64,000 bases of DNA from Capitella teleta (taxonomy: Eukaryota > Annelida > Polychaeta > Capitellidae), in NCBI GenBank assembly GCA_000328365.1, contig KB298361.1, positions 224,069-288,068 of the forward strand, in the 5' to 3' direction. A program made the position numbers and the translations under genes. Positions 26,112-46,190 of this stretch are shown here, in pieces; the stretch's first letter is position 1, and every line of letters starts with the position of its first letter. The notes beneath the pieces are model-generated. The model saw only the letters and a program-made list of their open reading frames with translations, ran no database searches and was not told the DNA's origin.

Positions 26112-27952
26112 TACAATTAAAGATAATTACATAGAGACTTGTTTGATCCAGTGTTTTAGCGAGAATCTCCAACAGAAGAACAAACAAACTTCTTAACTTT
26201 GGCACTCGCTAAACAATGTTAACTTGGGCGTTTGCCGGCTCCCATGCAGTTGAGGTGAGCTCAAACTCCGAGTCCTCCGAATGGAAATATTCAATGTAAT
26301 ATTAATTGTATTATCCATTCATTATCCAAATATACTTTGAAAGGATTGTAATACAATAGCTAGATAGTTGGCTGACAATTCATCAGAATACCCAAATAAG
26401 GCCAATTAAGGCTGATAAGATGCATAGAGTTTCGAAGCTTTGGATATTCACGCAGCCGCTCTGCACGTAGCCCAACCCTGCGATTCTGCTACGCGCAGAG
26501 CCGCTCGATCTGCGCGTAGTCTTTGCCAGACAGTCCGTTTTTGGTTGGCGTCCCATTGATATCACTTCGTACACACTTCTTCGACTCGTGATTGGACAGT
26601 CCAAATTTCTTCCAATCAGAATCGTCAAATTCATGTCAATACGCCTGCGCACTGTTAAACCACAACTGCTACAAATTTACTGCAAATTGATGAGAACGGC
26701 ATTTTTAATTACATCCGGTTTTCATCATAACGACTCTCTCATTTATGAGCTCACCTAGCCAAGATCCATCTGTTTGATAAAATCACTTCCTCTGCCTCAT
26801 AAATCTTTTTTTTTTCACCATATATACGTGATACTATGTACATATCATATATATAGTACTACAATTGAAATTTCCAACTGGGTACATACATGATCAGACT
26901 GTTTAGAATAAATCAGGATGTTTCACTATGTGTCCTTCGATCTTATATTCATTTATATTCATAAAATGTTTTCACTTAACGCCAACCTTTTCGTTCAAAT
27001 ACGTGTTTCCCCGTTTTTTCATTAGCAAAGCTACTTTGGTCCAAGTCATGCGGAGTATTTGCCAGAGATAAAGGATATATAGTGAGATAGGGAATACGGG
27101 TCACGTGGGTGAACACGGGGCGTGGCTTAACTCTTTATCTTTCATTTTTGGTCGCATCATCTTTTCCGTCAGCGACTCTCGCTACAGCTGCAGCGCTACT
27201 AGTATTGATGAACTCAGAGACACATTGTCTAACGAGCAGACGACGCCACACCACCAGTCGGAGCGGCCAACTGAGTATTACACAATACTCAGAGACCTTG
27301 ACAGTTAGAATATCATGTCACTTAACTAACAAATCGTCCCATTCTAAAAAGCTGCGAAACATAAAATCCGTTAACTTGGCGCTACTGAGTTGGTCCCTGG
27401 GTTGGTTTCTAGGAACACTTCTCTTCTGTTATTCTTTGAAGAAGGGCTGATCGAGAGCATTCCCAATTCTGAGCATATTCAACCCACCCGAAATTAAACA
27501 CACTATAGCTGCAAGTAAGTGTCGATCGTTTATTCCACAGAAGGCAGGCCCGTAGCCAAGTTTCAGTGAAAGGGGGTCGCTTGTAAGATAGTGGACCCAA
27601 GCAAGCACAAATTGCAATCTGATAAAACCGCTATATTAATGATAGATACCAACTGAGGGCCATTTTGGTTCAGCATAAACTTTTGTTTATGGAAAAGCGG
27701 AAACATGTTGAACACGTTGCACGTACATACAAATAGTCACGTTATGTGAGAAGGCTGTCTTGCACGGCTGATGCATGCTTTACAAAAATGTCAAAAACTT
27801 CATTCAAATTGATAGCGTCATCATAATTTCTGCTCGCAGACCTCTCACATTCACAAGGTGCCACTGGTAGTGTGTAGCCTATTTGAAGTAGAAGGAATAC
27901 ATTTGACATTGGACCACATTTCTTGATGGCTTGAGCCAGATTGAGTCTGGAA

Positions 27953-28001
27953 TTTGAGCGGAATAGAAGATACCTTCAAAGTATGTTCTATTCCGCTCAA
28001 A
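27953..28001. repeat. Hairpin with 16-bp perfect arms plus inner stem
   Basis: TTTGAGCGGAATAGAA pairs perfectly with TTCTATTCCGCTCAAA. After one G/G mismatch, ATAC pairs with GTAT around the 7-base loop CTTCAAA. The total is 49 nt. It may be a small-RNA precursor or a foldback element; sequence alone does not decide. Confidence 0.85.
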
Positions 28002-28196
28002 AGTATGGTTCTTCTTTGTTGTACATTGTATTTTCAATTACTCTGAATGCTAACAGACTGATGCAAACTCTAATCTATGTTATGAAATTGACCACTATAG
28101 TTCATTTTGTTGTTCAGTATACAAGGTGAATATTGCTAATTAACACAAACAATCAACACAAAAAGTAAGTACAATATAAGTTTAAGTTCGTTTCAC

Positions 28197-28241
28197 ATAG
28201 GTGTTGATCATCACCATAAAATGGTGATGATCAACACCTAT
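28197..28241. repeat. Perfect hairpin, 21-bp arms, 3-base loop
   Basis: The left arm begins ATAGGTGTTGATC and the right arm ends GATCAACACCTAT, with AAA between the arms. All 21 pairs are perfect. It lies about 200 bp from the previous hairpin and 600 bp upstream of exportin-4. Confidence 0.9.
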
Positions 28242-28836
28242 CAGCTAACCCGCCCCACCCCCCAACCTCGAGCGTTTCCGGGCCGGAAAATCCGACACTG
28301 ATATTTGATATATCTCATGAATATATAATGCGGCCTAATTACTTCAAACTTGGCAATATATTACTAATAATAAGCATATACAGCATTCATTAGTCGCTAA
28401 TTATCTAATAAGATACACACACTATTGGAATCAAACATTAACGTTGCTTGTAGCTAAATTTTGAAGTATCAAAGATATATTTATAATTATGTATATATAT
28501 AAACTGTGTATGCAAATACCAACTATATATAGACAAACACCGAGTGGGTATCAAGTTACAGATTATGCGTCGGACATCACTTGTTTTGCATTATCTTGAA
28601 GCGTATATCGGATTTCATTCAGCCACATTCCACACCACTAACGTAATACAAAAGACTTGAGAAGTCATACATTGATTCCAAATGTGTGATGCTCGCTAAT
28701 TTCATTGTATTACCTCACTGTTAAGGAATCGTTCAAAACATATTTTCAACGCTAAACGCGCGCCAAGATGTTTTCCTTTTGCGCTGGGGTTACTGATACC
28801 GCGTTTGGTATGCCATATCACATATGGCCGAGAAAC

Positions 28837-31800
28837 ATGGAGGCGAAGATACGAGAGCTGGAAGAAGCATCACAGGCTCTTCTGGTGGGTATCTCATTTG
28901 TAATTGATTTTACTTTTGTGGTTTGCAGTATTTCTATCGATCCCATCGTTGAATTTGATTTAAAATTCATAGTATGCCATTTAAGATTGCCTACTATCTT
29001 GGTGGGCGATAATAGAATGCTTTATGGGTTCACTTGTCGAATTACCCGGACCTAGCACAGGTAAATCGGGCAAGGTTTACCTACCTTGCTCGACGGTAAA
29101 CCACGACTTTTGCCGTATACTGACTGCGAGGCTCCACACTCACCCGATCTCATGATAAATATACACATATTATCTAACAAATCTTTGTTTTTAAGCCCTC
29201 CAGACGTTAGATGGTTACATGGTATATTGTGTGCGCATGCGTGTATGTTTACTTCGCAATCCGCAGGAGCAGTGCTCTGGTTTATTTATAACATGTGGAG
29301 AGCCGTTCATGTGACACAACAATCGGAAAGCGGGGAGAAAGCTGTTATGTCACTTTTTTTAAGTGCGGATCCATTTTACGTTACGGGACTGGTTTCGGAC
29401 ACGATTTGGTACCAGGCTCTACCTTACATGACTCTGCAGCGCCTGGTACCTTCATAAATCTCATTGCAAGCGTAGAATTCTAGAAATTGTGATTCGCAAA
29501 CTGGGCTTGAATGCGTTTATTGTACAGCAGGTAGTATCATAAGTATGTCAGCTACCTCGGACCCCCAAAACTCATATTAGCAAGCTAGTGTAAGGATGAA
29601 AGACAAGAGAAGTAGCTCATATCTATATATGCATGTTATAAACCTTACTTTGCTCGTGGATATCCAAGGAAAAGTTGTTATCCAACTAAATTATTAGTTT
29701 CATGTTGAACTAACATTGAATCAACGATTATTGACCATTGTTGTATTACTACTACGCATAAACAAACCTTACAACACATACAACACATACTACGCACACA
29801 CAAATAGAGAGCGAATAATTAATCATAAGACTTTGCACTCATGCCATGGTTCATGTCTGACTCCATTCATTTGTTCAAGATCCTTTTGCAGAACTCTCTG
29901 AGCTCATTGGGAAGGGTATTCGTGAATTTACAGTAAAGGTTTTCCCTTGATGTCATAAGGCTTTGCTAAATTCAAAATAAATAAAGTCTAGTTGACCACC
30001 ACCATTATCTTCATCAATGAGAATCAGCAGACTGACTGAGCATTTGGAATTTCTGTATTTCTTTAAAATTCCAACTCATGTTGCAGGCGCCTCCTAACGT
30101 TGTGTCACAGCAAGAGAGACAGGAAGCAGAAAATGTTTTACTCAATCTTCGCAAGTCTCATATGCCTTATGAGTTATGCCACTATATTCTCGGTTCGTGC
30201 ACGGCTTCATGTGTGTTGTGTTTTCCTGAACGCTTTTTATCCCACAGAGAATTGCACCAACGATTATGTATTATTTCACGCTGCCAGCACTCTGAAAGAG
30301 GCGGTGATCAGAGAATGGAGTCTGCTCTCCTCCGACCACATTCAATCGCTTCGTAGCTCGCTCCTTGCGTTTGTCACACAGCGTTCTCAGTGAGTTCAGA
30401 TTTGGGAAATTTCAAGTCGTGAAATATTTCCAATCCTTCTCCCCTCCCAGATTGCAGCCGTATGTACGAGAGCAAATTCTCGCTACTTTGGCCGTCATTG
30501 TGAAGCGAGCACGGTTGGATACCAACGAGGGCTCTTCTGGCGTTCTCACCGACATCGCTCGCTTGGTGGGCAGCGGTGACCTCTCTTTGGTGAGTCAATA
30601 AGATTGTTGATTATCTCATTTAATATTCCTTTCACTTTTAGCAATTAATTGCATGCTCTTTGCTGACCGCTCTACTCAACGAGTATTCAAGTAGCAGTCG
30701 AGCTAGTGATGTTGGACTTCCCTGGGAGTTGCACTGCAAGTGTAAAACCGCATTTGAGGTATTCACTTGCAACTCTTTGATATCAACTATTTTTATCCGT
30801 TAATCCATTTTCAGACAGAGGAGTTGCAGCAAGTTCTCTCCTTCTGTCTCCAAGTCCTTGGAGAGTTGGAGGAACAGCAGAAATCGAGAGAAGTCACGGC
30901 AGTCTTCAATCGCGTTCTTGCGATCATTGAGCAAGTCCTCACTTGGGATTTCGTTCCCAAACACAGTATCCTTTTTAACCGTGATTCGTGCCTGGTTGAA
31001 GTTTTACTCGTGAGTTCTCCTTCACCCACTTGTAGTACCCAGGAGGAATGTTGGAACTTTTGTTTTGGAGCAAAATGTGTCGTTTCGGCCGCCAAGGAAA
31101 TGGTCCAACCTGCTTCTCAAAGAGGGTCTGGTTCCAATGATGTTCAGAGTATGTTTCTATCTCTTGAATATCTTCATTTTTTTATGCATTTGCTTTCAGG
31201 TTCATTCCAAAGTGCGACAACATCCCGAAATGGCCAATCACTCTCTCCAATGTTTATCTCAGCTGGCCTCTCTGAATGGGCCAGTATTTGCTGACCGAGA
31301 GGTTTCCCGAGAGTATCTGACCATGTATATCACCACATTTCTCCATTTCCTGTCCAGGCATGTCTTGAAGAACTCCCTGCAATATCACTCTATGTTCATT
31401 CTCTCTGCAGTTCCGGTGGCGTCGAAGACCAAGAAGCACTTGGAGTTGCTTCCATCATATCCCAACTTTTCGTTTTTTTCCCGCTGCGAGTGTTTGCTAG
31501 TTTACCGAAAGAGCTCATCACTCCGTTTCTGCAGAGCATGGCTGCCATCACCAACATGTTCTGCCTGGCCGCTGCAAAAGAAGAATCTGTCAGTTCATCA
31601 GAAATTACGTAACATTTTAAAATCCTCAATTAATGGTTTTTAAAGCTACACGAAGACGATCAGAAACACCTTGAGGCCCTGCAGAAGACATTAGATGCCT
31701 GGTCGACCATCGCCAATGAAGACGTGGGTCTACCAGAGGAGTGCATCACTCAGCACGCGCTGAGCATCTTCAACACGTACCTGCAGTGTCACCTGGCCCC

Positions 31801-34800
31801 GCCAGAAGGCAGTCGATCGGCTGTAAGTCCGCATTTATCTCCCAAGTACAACAATTGACCAGGTTCTTCTCTAGCTAAATTCTGAAGAGGATGATGAAGA
31901 ATATGAAGAACAGGATGAATCGGATCGAGAGAAATTTCAAGGAATGTTGATTGCTATAGGAGCCTTTGGTCGCAGAGTGCCGTCTCATAGCTTACCGCTC
32001 ATCTCCCGGTATGCGGCAAATCTTGATGTCACATCTCTTCTTTGACGGCCTCTTTGAACAGGCTCTTGGAGAGTCGGATTTCTAGTCTGAATCTACAGCT
32101 GCACAATCTGAAACAGCCAGGCGCTGTGAACAGTACTCCCACTCTGGGCATTCTCTTTGAAGATCTGCACTGGTTGCTACTGGTCGCTGGTCAGTGTTTC
32201 ATCGTTTAACTTTCTGTATGTGATCACATGATTTTCAGGTCATGTGATGATGGATGAGGCTGAGGGAGAAACTCCCATGATCCCTTCTTCCATCATGCAG
32301 TATTCCATCGAGCAATCCAAGGGCAGAGATTGTCAGAGCACGCTGGCTTTCTTGGCCACTGCCATCAATGACCCGGCTTCAGTTTCAGCTGATCAAGTTG
32401 ATCCGGTTGTGAGGTGAAATCTCCAGAATTGCTGAATTCTTTGATCATCCTTGACCTTTGTCAAGCTTTTCACAGCATGGTGTTAATTCTAAATTTGAGT
32501 TTATTTAATTACTGTAACACGCTGAAGGCATGTCAGTTTCACGTCAAATAAATGGGTACCCCACTAATACTGCCTTCTAGGTTAGACCTGCGAGAAGCAC
32601 AGGGCCCATAGTTATGTAATCCTTGAAACTAGTGGAACTGCCTTATGCTTGTTTTGTGTTTTCACTGAGAGAGTGAGCTCTGTGCTTGCTGTTAAAAATA
32701 TCTATGCGCTGGTGCACTTTTACAGGGAGTGATCAATACCTGGTTTGATATATTTCTGATACGCGGTTTTTACGGTCTGAGCGTTTAACCAAGAGTAGAT
32801 AAGCTCTTGTTCTTCATATGATTCCTTCTTTTACTCTCGCTCAAATTGACTTTTTTTTTTCTTTTTTTTTTTCAGATTGACGTCATCTGTGTTCCGGTTA
32901 TGTGCAATTGAATCCTCGGCCATAGAAGTCGGCTTAGCCGGCCACATCAGTCCCGAAGTGACGTCCTCCTGCATGTGGTTTCTCAGGCGTTGGGCAAGAG
33001 CTTACTTACTTCCCGATGAAACGTACTACACAGAGGTGCGTTCTATTTGCAAGGGAAATTTATTTCAACAAAATATTTGCCCTCCGTCAGATGAGCATGC
33101 CACTGACGATGGCTTTTGGACGAGACACGGAAGGCGGTCAGTTTGTGCTGTCGTTCCTGATCAACAAAGTGGTCAGCAACATTCAAGCGTGGGGGTCAGA
33201 AGCAGGCATCATTGAGGACACGCTCAGTCTGCTCCTGGCGATGGTGGAAAAACGGGCAACGTAAGAGTGGTTCTGGTTTTCAGATTTTGTGTACGGTATG
33301 AATTTCACAGGTGTACACAGTTGGTGAAGTGTGAGGCTGTGTGGAAACTAGCGAAAGATTTCTCAGCCAATCAGCATCCTTTGGACACGCTTCCTGTTTC
33401 TGCTAAGCGCACTCTCTGTCAAACGTTGGTTTTGGCAGGATCAGCGAAATTTGAGAAAGATGAGAATAAGAATGAATACTGGCAACTGGTGAGTGCATGT
33501 TTCTGGTTATTGAGGTGCATTTATTTTTTAGTGTTGTAGTGCGTCAGTACTAGGTTGTTTTGTCAAATTATTTAACAGCTTTTCGTCCAATGTTGTAATC
33601 CTGTGTTTGTTCAGGAGTTGAAGAGCACGCGCACTGCTCAAGGTCAAATCTGTCTGTCTCTCTCGGCCCAGCCTCCCTCTCCCACCCCTGATCAGCACAG
33701 CTGCGTGCTGTGTTCAGAGGTGAGGGTTCATCTTTCAACCCCTCTCTCGAAGTTTATTGCTTAGTTCTTATCTCACCTATAATCTAGGTGACCTATGATC
33801 ACCTTGACCTATGATCACCTTGCTATTTACAGTTGTATTTAATCGTTTGTTCGTCATTTAAAAAGTTAATTATTTCATGCATTTTGAGACTCAAGAGCTC
33901 ATTAATGCAGTTCACGAGTTTTAATTAAATGAAGATAAATTAGACAAAACATTTTCTCTTGTTTAATTTTCAAAAAGGGAACAAACATAAAGGCATAATA
34001 CAGTGAAATTATCTTATATGAGTGAGTGTGCTAAAAGAGGACCTCTGGTTGTTTTGAACTGGTAACAGAGGATAGAGGATACATCCCAAAAGACAAATAC
34101 ACCTTTTGACTGACATATTTTTAGACAATACGCTTGCTGTGGGCTAATTCCTAGATACATCGAGTTTGAGAGGTTTAAAATTTCGCTTTCTTCTCGCGTT
34201 CGATTTCATACTGTGGTCACGTGACTGAAGTAATTCTCCTATTGTTAACAATGGGAGCCGTCGAGTGAGCAGATCTTTCAGCAGTTCTCATAAAAGAAAT
34301 CTCGCACTCATCTTGTTTCAAGCTATTCTGCCTGAGCAGGAAATTCATATTTTAATTTGTCTTGAATATCATTCACAGTTGACCAAATTTTTCAAAAACA
34401 GTCTCTCGTCACTCAATAAAGCCCACAGAATCGATCTAAAAAGGTTTCGAAATGAACAGAGGTCCTCTTTAAACTTAAATTTTGAAACCCCCGCTTCCGC
34501 ATGTCATTTAAAATCCGTATTTCGGTCTTTCAAAACCGTCTGTTTCGTTCTTGTGTTACAAACGCTGTGATTCGTAATCAATTTCATAACGTGCTGGTTT
34601 CGGCTTGTAGCATTAATAACGCACACTTTTGGGGCGAGCGATTCATAAAAGCTTTGGCGAGCGACATTTCGCTCTCCTAAAATCAATTTTGCGCGAGCGA
34701 TGGCGACCGAGAGCGATCGCTCGCACCAAAATCGAAGGCCAAGCAATTTCTTTGGTACCTGGATCTGAAGTGCATTTTCAATTTCTAATGACCTGGTTTT

Positions 34801-36400
34801 GCACAGGTTCTGCAGTCCCTGGAGCAGCGCCTTCAGGTCGTCATGTCGCAGCCTGATCTTCGCCGTTCCCTGCACTCGGAGGCATCCAAGGCGGAGGTCC
34901 TCTGCCTCCTTGATTGCCTCTGTGGGGTGACGGAAGCCTCGCGAATGGACAACATCCAACTGCTCTTCAACTTCATGCATCCCATGATGCAACACTGCGT
35001 TAAACTTCTTGATTTCTATCACAATTACGAAGAAGTCATAGGGTTGATTCTTGAGGTTTTCTCGGCCGTAGCCAACCAGCAGATCTGTTACCTGTCCCCT
35101 GTGAGACCAAATCTCTTTGAATTGTCTCCATATTTCTGGTGTTGCGTGTTTCCAGGCCAATTGTAAGAAATTTTACGAAGCGGTTTTGTCTATGATGCAG
35201 ATTTACGCCCAGCATAATATTGGTGAGTTCTCTATTGAAGCTGTGAACCAAATGCATTTATTTTTATTTATGTTTGTTTTGGGTTTTTTTTTTCAAGGTC
35301 GCAAGACAATCAGCAAAGATGTGGAGGATTTCCAATTCAAGGACCTGTGCACCTTCATGGAGATGTTGACCAACATCCTCTCAAAGGATTTCATTGATTT
35401 TGCCGCCCCAGGTTTGTAAACTCACTTTGGGTGAAATATTAATTTTTTTATTTAACTTGTCAGCTGAGGACGGTGAAGAAGACGAGGTGTTTGCTGTCGA
35501 TGTCGTTCTGTATGGACTCAATATTATTATTCCTTTGATGTCTGAAGAATTACTCAAGGTAGTTTGAATTTTTACATTTTCGCTCAATGTTTTCCCAAAT
35601 CGCAGTTCCCCGCTTTGTGTTCGTCGTACATGCGGTTGACGGTGTACTTGGCAGAGATCTACCCTCACAAAGTCTGTGAGCTTCCCGAAGATCTCCTGCG
35701 AACCCTCTTCACATCTGTTGATCTTGGTTTGGCCAAGTGAGTTTGTGATCGTCAAATATTTCGGAAAATTGTATTACCCTCTTCTTGTTCGCAGTGTGTC
35801 AACTGATATCGTGAAGATCGGCATGGAGTTCTTGACTTCCATTGCCAGCCACGTTTTCCATAACAAGATGATTGGGTCCAATCCTCATCAGGCTTTGTCG
35901 CATTTTCTCAAGGTAATCAGCGGAAAAATATGTTTTTAAGGTTTATTAAATTCTCTGCAGCTGGTTTTCCGCATGCTTCTAATGGAATCCTTTGATATGG
36001 ATCTGATGGACACGGCCAGCGAGACATTCTTTGCTCTCATCTGCTGCCACCAGGTTGGCATCTTTGTATGTTTGACGGAATTTTTTCCGTGTGTGGAATT
36101 CAGTAATCTTCTATTTATGACCACTTAATTATGGCTGTGACTTAACTTGTTCTTTCTTTGTTTGAATTTCTTTTTTTGGGTTTTTCTTTGTTTTGTCTTT
36201 AGGAATTGTACCAGAAGTTAGTTGGAGAATTGCTGACTCAGCAGTCTAACTCTGAGAGCCACCAACGCCTGCTAAAGGCCTTTACAGAGCTCACTCCTCC
36301 TTCGCTTCAGCTCAACATTCAGAGGTCGTTCAAGAACCAGTTCAGAGAGAATTTTGAACTTTTTCTCGTGAATGTGCGCGGATTTTTATGCATCAAATGA
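28837..36400 (+). CDS. XPO4: Exportin-4, 25 coding exons, complete
   Basis: Importin-beta-family nuclear export receptor that works with RanGTP; known vertebrate cargoes are eIF5A and SMAD3, and it can import SOX proteins. Exons: 28837-28884, 30087-30192, 30248-30389, 30451-30589, 30642-30758, 30815-30965, 31036-31148, 31200-31357, 31411-31588, 31646-31822, 31875-32008, 32062-32189, 32239-32413, 32876-33035, 33091-33260, 33311-33488, 33615-33719, 34807-35100, 35156-35222, 35298-35411, 35464-35558, 35606-35736, 35795-35912, 35961-36053, 36203-36400. All phases agree, giving 1162 residues against 1151 in human. Diagnostic stretches that track the human protein: PYVREQILATLAVIVKRARL, SLQCLSQLASLNGP, YLQCHLAPPEG, WFLRRWARAYLLPDE, DVVLYGLNIIIPLMS, VRGFLCIK at the C-terminus. 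An in-frame upstream ATG at 28768 would add 23 residues; the start at 28837 fits the family better. Most introns are 47-60 bp. Confidence 0.95.
33615..33719 (+). CDS. XPO4: Extra symmetric exon within exportin-4
   Basis: This 105-bp phase 0-0 exon adds 35 residues (about 759-793; Pro/Ser-rich, ending CVLCSE) between segments that are adjacent in the human protein (YWTEVLQPL). It has a good acceptor (TTTGTTCAG) and donor (GAG|GTGAGG). Skipping keeps frame, so it may be a cassette exon in a HEAT-repeat linker. It could also be a chance open stretch in a long intron. Confidence 0.55.
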
Positions 36401-36421
36401 TTTGTGTTGTTGTTGTACCCC

Positions 36422-36427
36422 ATTAAA
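36422..36427 (+). promoter_or_regulatory. Candidate polyadenylation signal of exportin-4
   Basis: ATTAAA, a common variant signal, lies 22 bases after the stop codon in T/G-rich sequence. Confidence 0.5.
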
Positions 36428-36921
36428 GAATACCTTTTAATCTGCAATTCAGTTATTGGCTTCTGTTTGAAAATTGTGGGCTTTTTTTATTAGAACGATA
36501 AACGTAGATGATATGTCTTTTACTTGTAGCTACGGTATATGTGAAGTTACACCGGAATTTACGTCTCCACCTTTAATGCTCACCGACATTCATACCAACT
36601 GCTGTAACTCCTTGGAACATTTATCAATTGAGCCTTGGTTGCTTGTGAAATAGTTATACTTATAGTTATAGCTTGTGAAATATATGCTTGTGAAATAGTT
36701 ATACTTATACGTTATAGTTATGTAAAGGCCTTTAGCCTTTTTATAGAATACAGGTTACAGAATAGATACACAAGGTGTGAAAAGGAGTACGTTTCAAAAA
36801 ATGTCAATCAATTGTATTCTGCAGAATCTTCAAAGTCGTGTAATAAATAATATTTGAAGCAATGGAAAGTTTGTTTATGCAGCGATTATTTCTATATTGT
36901 TTATTTCCATGTTGTTCAGTT
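36428..36921. other. Spacer between exportin-4 and tRNA-Asn
   Basis: AT-rich spacer. It has a local tandem-like pattern of GCTTGTGAAATA and AGTTATACTTATA near 36645-36720. No gene is seen. Confidence 0.5.
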
Positions 36922-36938
36922 GTCTCCGTGGCGCAATT

Positions 36939-36995
<57 letters not shown>
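36922..36995 (+). tRNA. tRNA-Asn, anticodon GUU
   Basis: 74-nt cloverleaf with anticodon stem-loop CGGCTGTTAACCG, D-arm region GGCGCAATTGGTTAGCGC, T-arm GGTGGTTCAAGCCCACC and acceptor stem GTCTCCG/CGGGGAC. Internal A and B boxes are intact. A T-rich stretch shortly after the end (ATATTTTTAATTT) can serve as a Pol III terminator. CCA is not encoded, as expected for a nuclear gene. No intron. Sequence is nearly identical to other animal tRNA-Asn genes. Confidence 0.97.
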
Positions 36996-36996
<1 letters not shown>

Positions 36997-38643
36997 AACA
37001 TATTTTTAATTTATTTTATAAATTCTTATGTTGGATTTCACCGATTCATTATTATTTTCCAGTTTTCTACATCGCACTTCATACGATACAGAGTTTTATG
37101 TTCGATGAATAATTCATGAATGCTACGGACGTGTAAAGAATCATAGCGCACAAATTTCATAACGCATCTCATTTCGCCCGTCTTTATACTAAGCCTATCA
37201 AACGCCGCATGAATGTATTATGGCAATATGTTATAAAAAATGATCGACAGGCGATCCGATCAGCCTTAGAACATCTATATGTCTAGTTTATACATGCAAA
37301 TATTTGACTTCAAGAGGACAGACAACATGACGGGCGCGTCATTGCGATCTGTAATTGAGTATATATAACATAGGATCCATAGAATTATAAAGGTGTTTCG
37401 TGCATTCCTCTCTTCTAAACTCTAAAGGGACCGAGTCGCTTGGAGTTGGCGGTAACGATTTTTTAGGAGCGATATGTCCTGTCTGGTACATGTACATATT
37501 GCAAGAAGCTACTCTCCATATCTATGCCATGAACGACATTGCCCTAAATCCGCCCGTATCCGAGCAATTGAAATGCTTCAGCAGGATACTCGGTTTCATC
37601 TTATTGAACTAGTATTGCTCCTGCTTTTCGCTTTCCTCACATGGGACTCAATGTTACGTCGGATGTCAGCGATCAAGCCATCTCTTGAACCAACTACCTT
37701 TGGATTCCAAGAGTTTATGCCAGAAAATGGCGGTTTCTTTGTGTGGCGAACCGACCTTTTCCCATAAAAAAGCTCCGAAGATAGAAACTATTTACTCTTG
37801 TTGTTAGTATTAGTTTCACATCTTCGTATTGCATAAATTTATGCATGTACATAATGTAGAATTTCTGCATGAGTAACGGCCACACCCCTGCAGCCAAACC
37901 AATTTAATATTTCAATTGTTTTCTCTTATTATTATTGTCTGACCGTTGCAGCTAGACCGTTCAATAATAATATCATAACCCCACATGTTGCGAAGGTGGG
38001 GCCGTAAAAAGCGAATCATCGCCTGTTTCCCCAATAAAAGCAAGTGTTCGTTGGAAATCGGGGAGTTCTCTGTCGACCAGCGGCCACTTCACGTATCCAG
38101 AGCATTTCGTCATTCCTTGGCTAACCCAAAAGGCTGCCTACTACAGGGACTGGATCGCGATGCTGGCCAATTAGACGAGAATGTGTGTCCTGCCCACCCT
38201 CTCCCCGGGCACGTGACACATGCATGTTCAATTGTTCATGTACACTCTACACATATTTTTATTTTTATTTATTTTTTTTTTTAATTGATAGTTATTATGC
38301 GGCGTATACAAGGTACGAAATGGTGACCTTATCCGAACTAATTTCCTCCTCGTGATAAGCACAAATAAATCGACCATTGACCTGCAGAGGTAACAGCTAA
38401 AAGTGGAACTTCACCTCAGCATCGTTGGGGAACCAGCTCACGGTGAGGGAGTCAGCTGAAAGAGGGAAGGGATGAATGATTAATGCGATGCCGCCCCCTG
38501 ATTAATCTGATTCCTCATTGGCGTGCGAGACCTACCTCATTGCTAAAAACAATGGGTTGTTATTTGTGCTATCAAATGGCGTTGTCATGGTGATGAGGAC
38601 GCAGTTAGAAATCAGGATACGGACAGGGAAGAGGCAAGCAGAT
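36996..38643. other. Upstream region of the KY-like gene
   Basis: No supported gene. It contains a CATAACG motif pair at about 37141-37165. Overlapping ORFs at 37400-37767 have no recognisable features. The promoter of the KY-like gene is presumably in the right part, but no TATA element is convincing. Confidence 0.45.
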
Positions 38644-46077
<7,434 letters not shown>

Positions 46078-46184
46078 AACCAAGCGAGCCCTTCTGCGAC
46101 AAGCTGTGATATAATTATTTTCTCTTTTAACTCTGGGTAATATCCAAAGACAAGTTTTTTAACGCTCTCTTAAATGTTTCTGTC

Positions 46185-46190
46185 AATAAA
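46185..46190 (+). promoter_or_regulatory. Polyadenylation signal of the KY/dynein-stalk gene
   Basis: AATAAA lies 108 bases past the stop codon and is followed by a G/T-containing stretch (ATGTGCTTTC). Confidence 0.65.

Larger units (their letters stand above)
24499..28836. other. Intergenic region upstream of exportin-4
   Basis: No supported gene. The region contains AT-rich microsatellite-like sequence at 25310-25350, an assembly gap at 26062-26111, a short GC-rich foldback at 26489-26519 (CTACGCGCAG and its complement, 11-base loop) and two strong hairpins at 27953-28001 and 28197-28241. A 113-codon ORF at 27109-27450 has no recognisable features. Confidence 0.5.

Noticed and set aside
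29086-29457. 123-codon ORF in exportin-4 intron 1
   Set aside because: No recognisable domain, no splice partners, and composition typical of chance ORFs.
34504-35160. 218-codon minus-strand ORF over exportin-4
   Set aside because: It lies antisense to the largest exportin-4 exon and the adjoining intron, and shows no family motif. Its length reflects the codon pattern of the sense exon.
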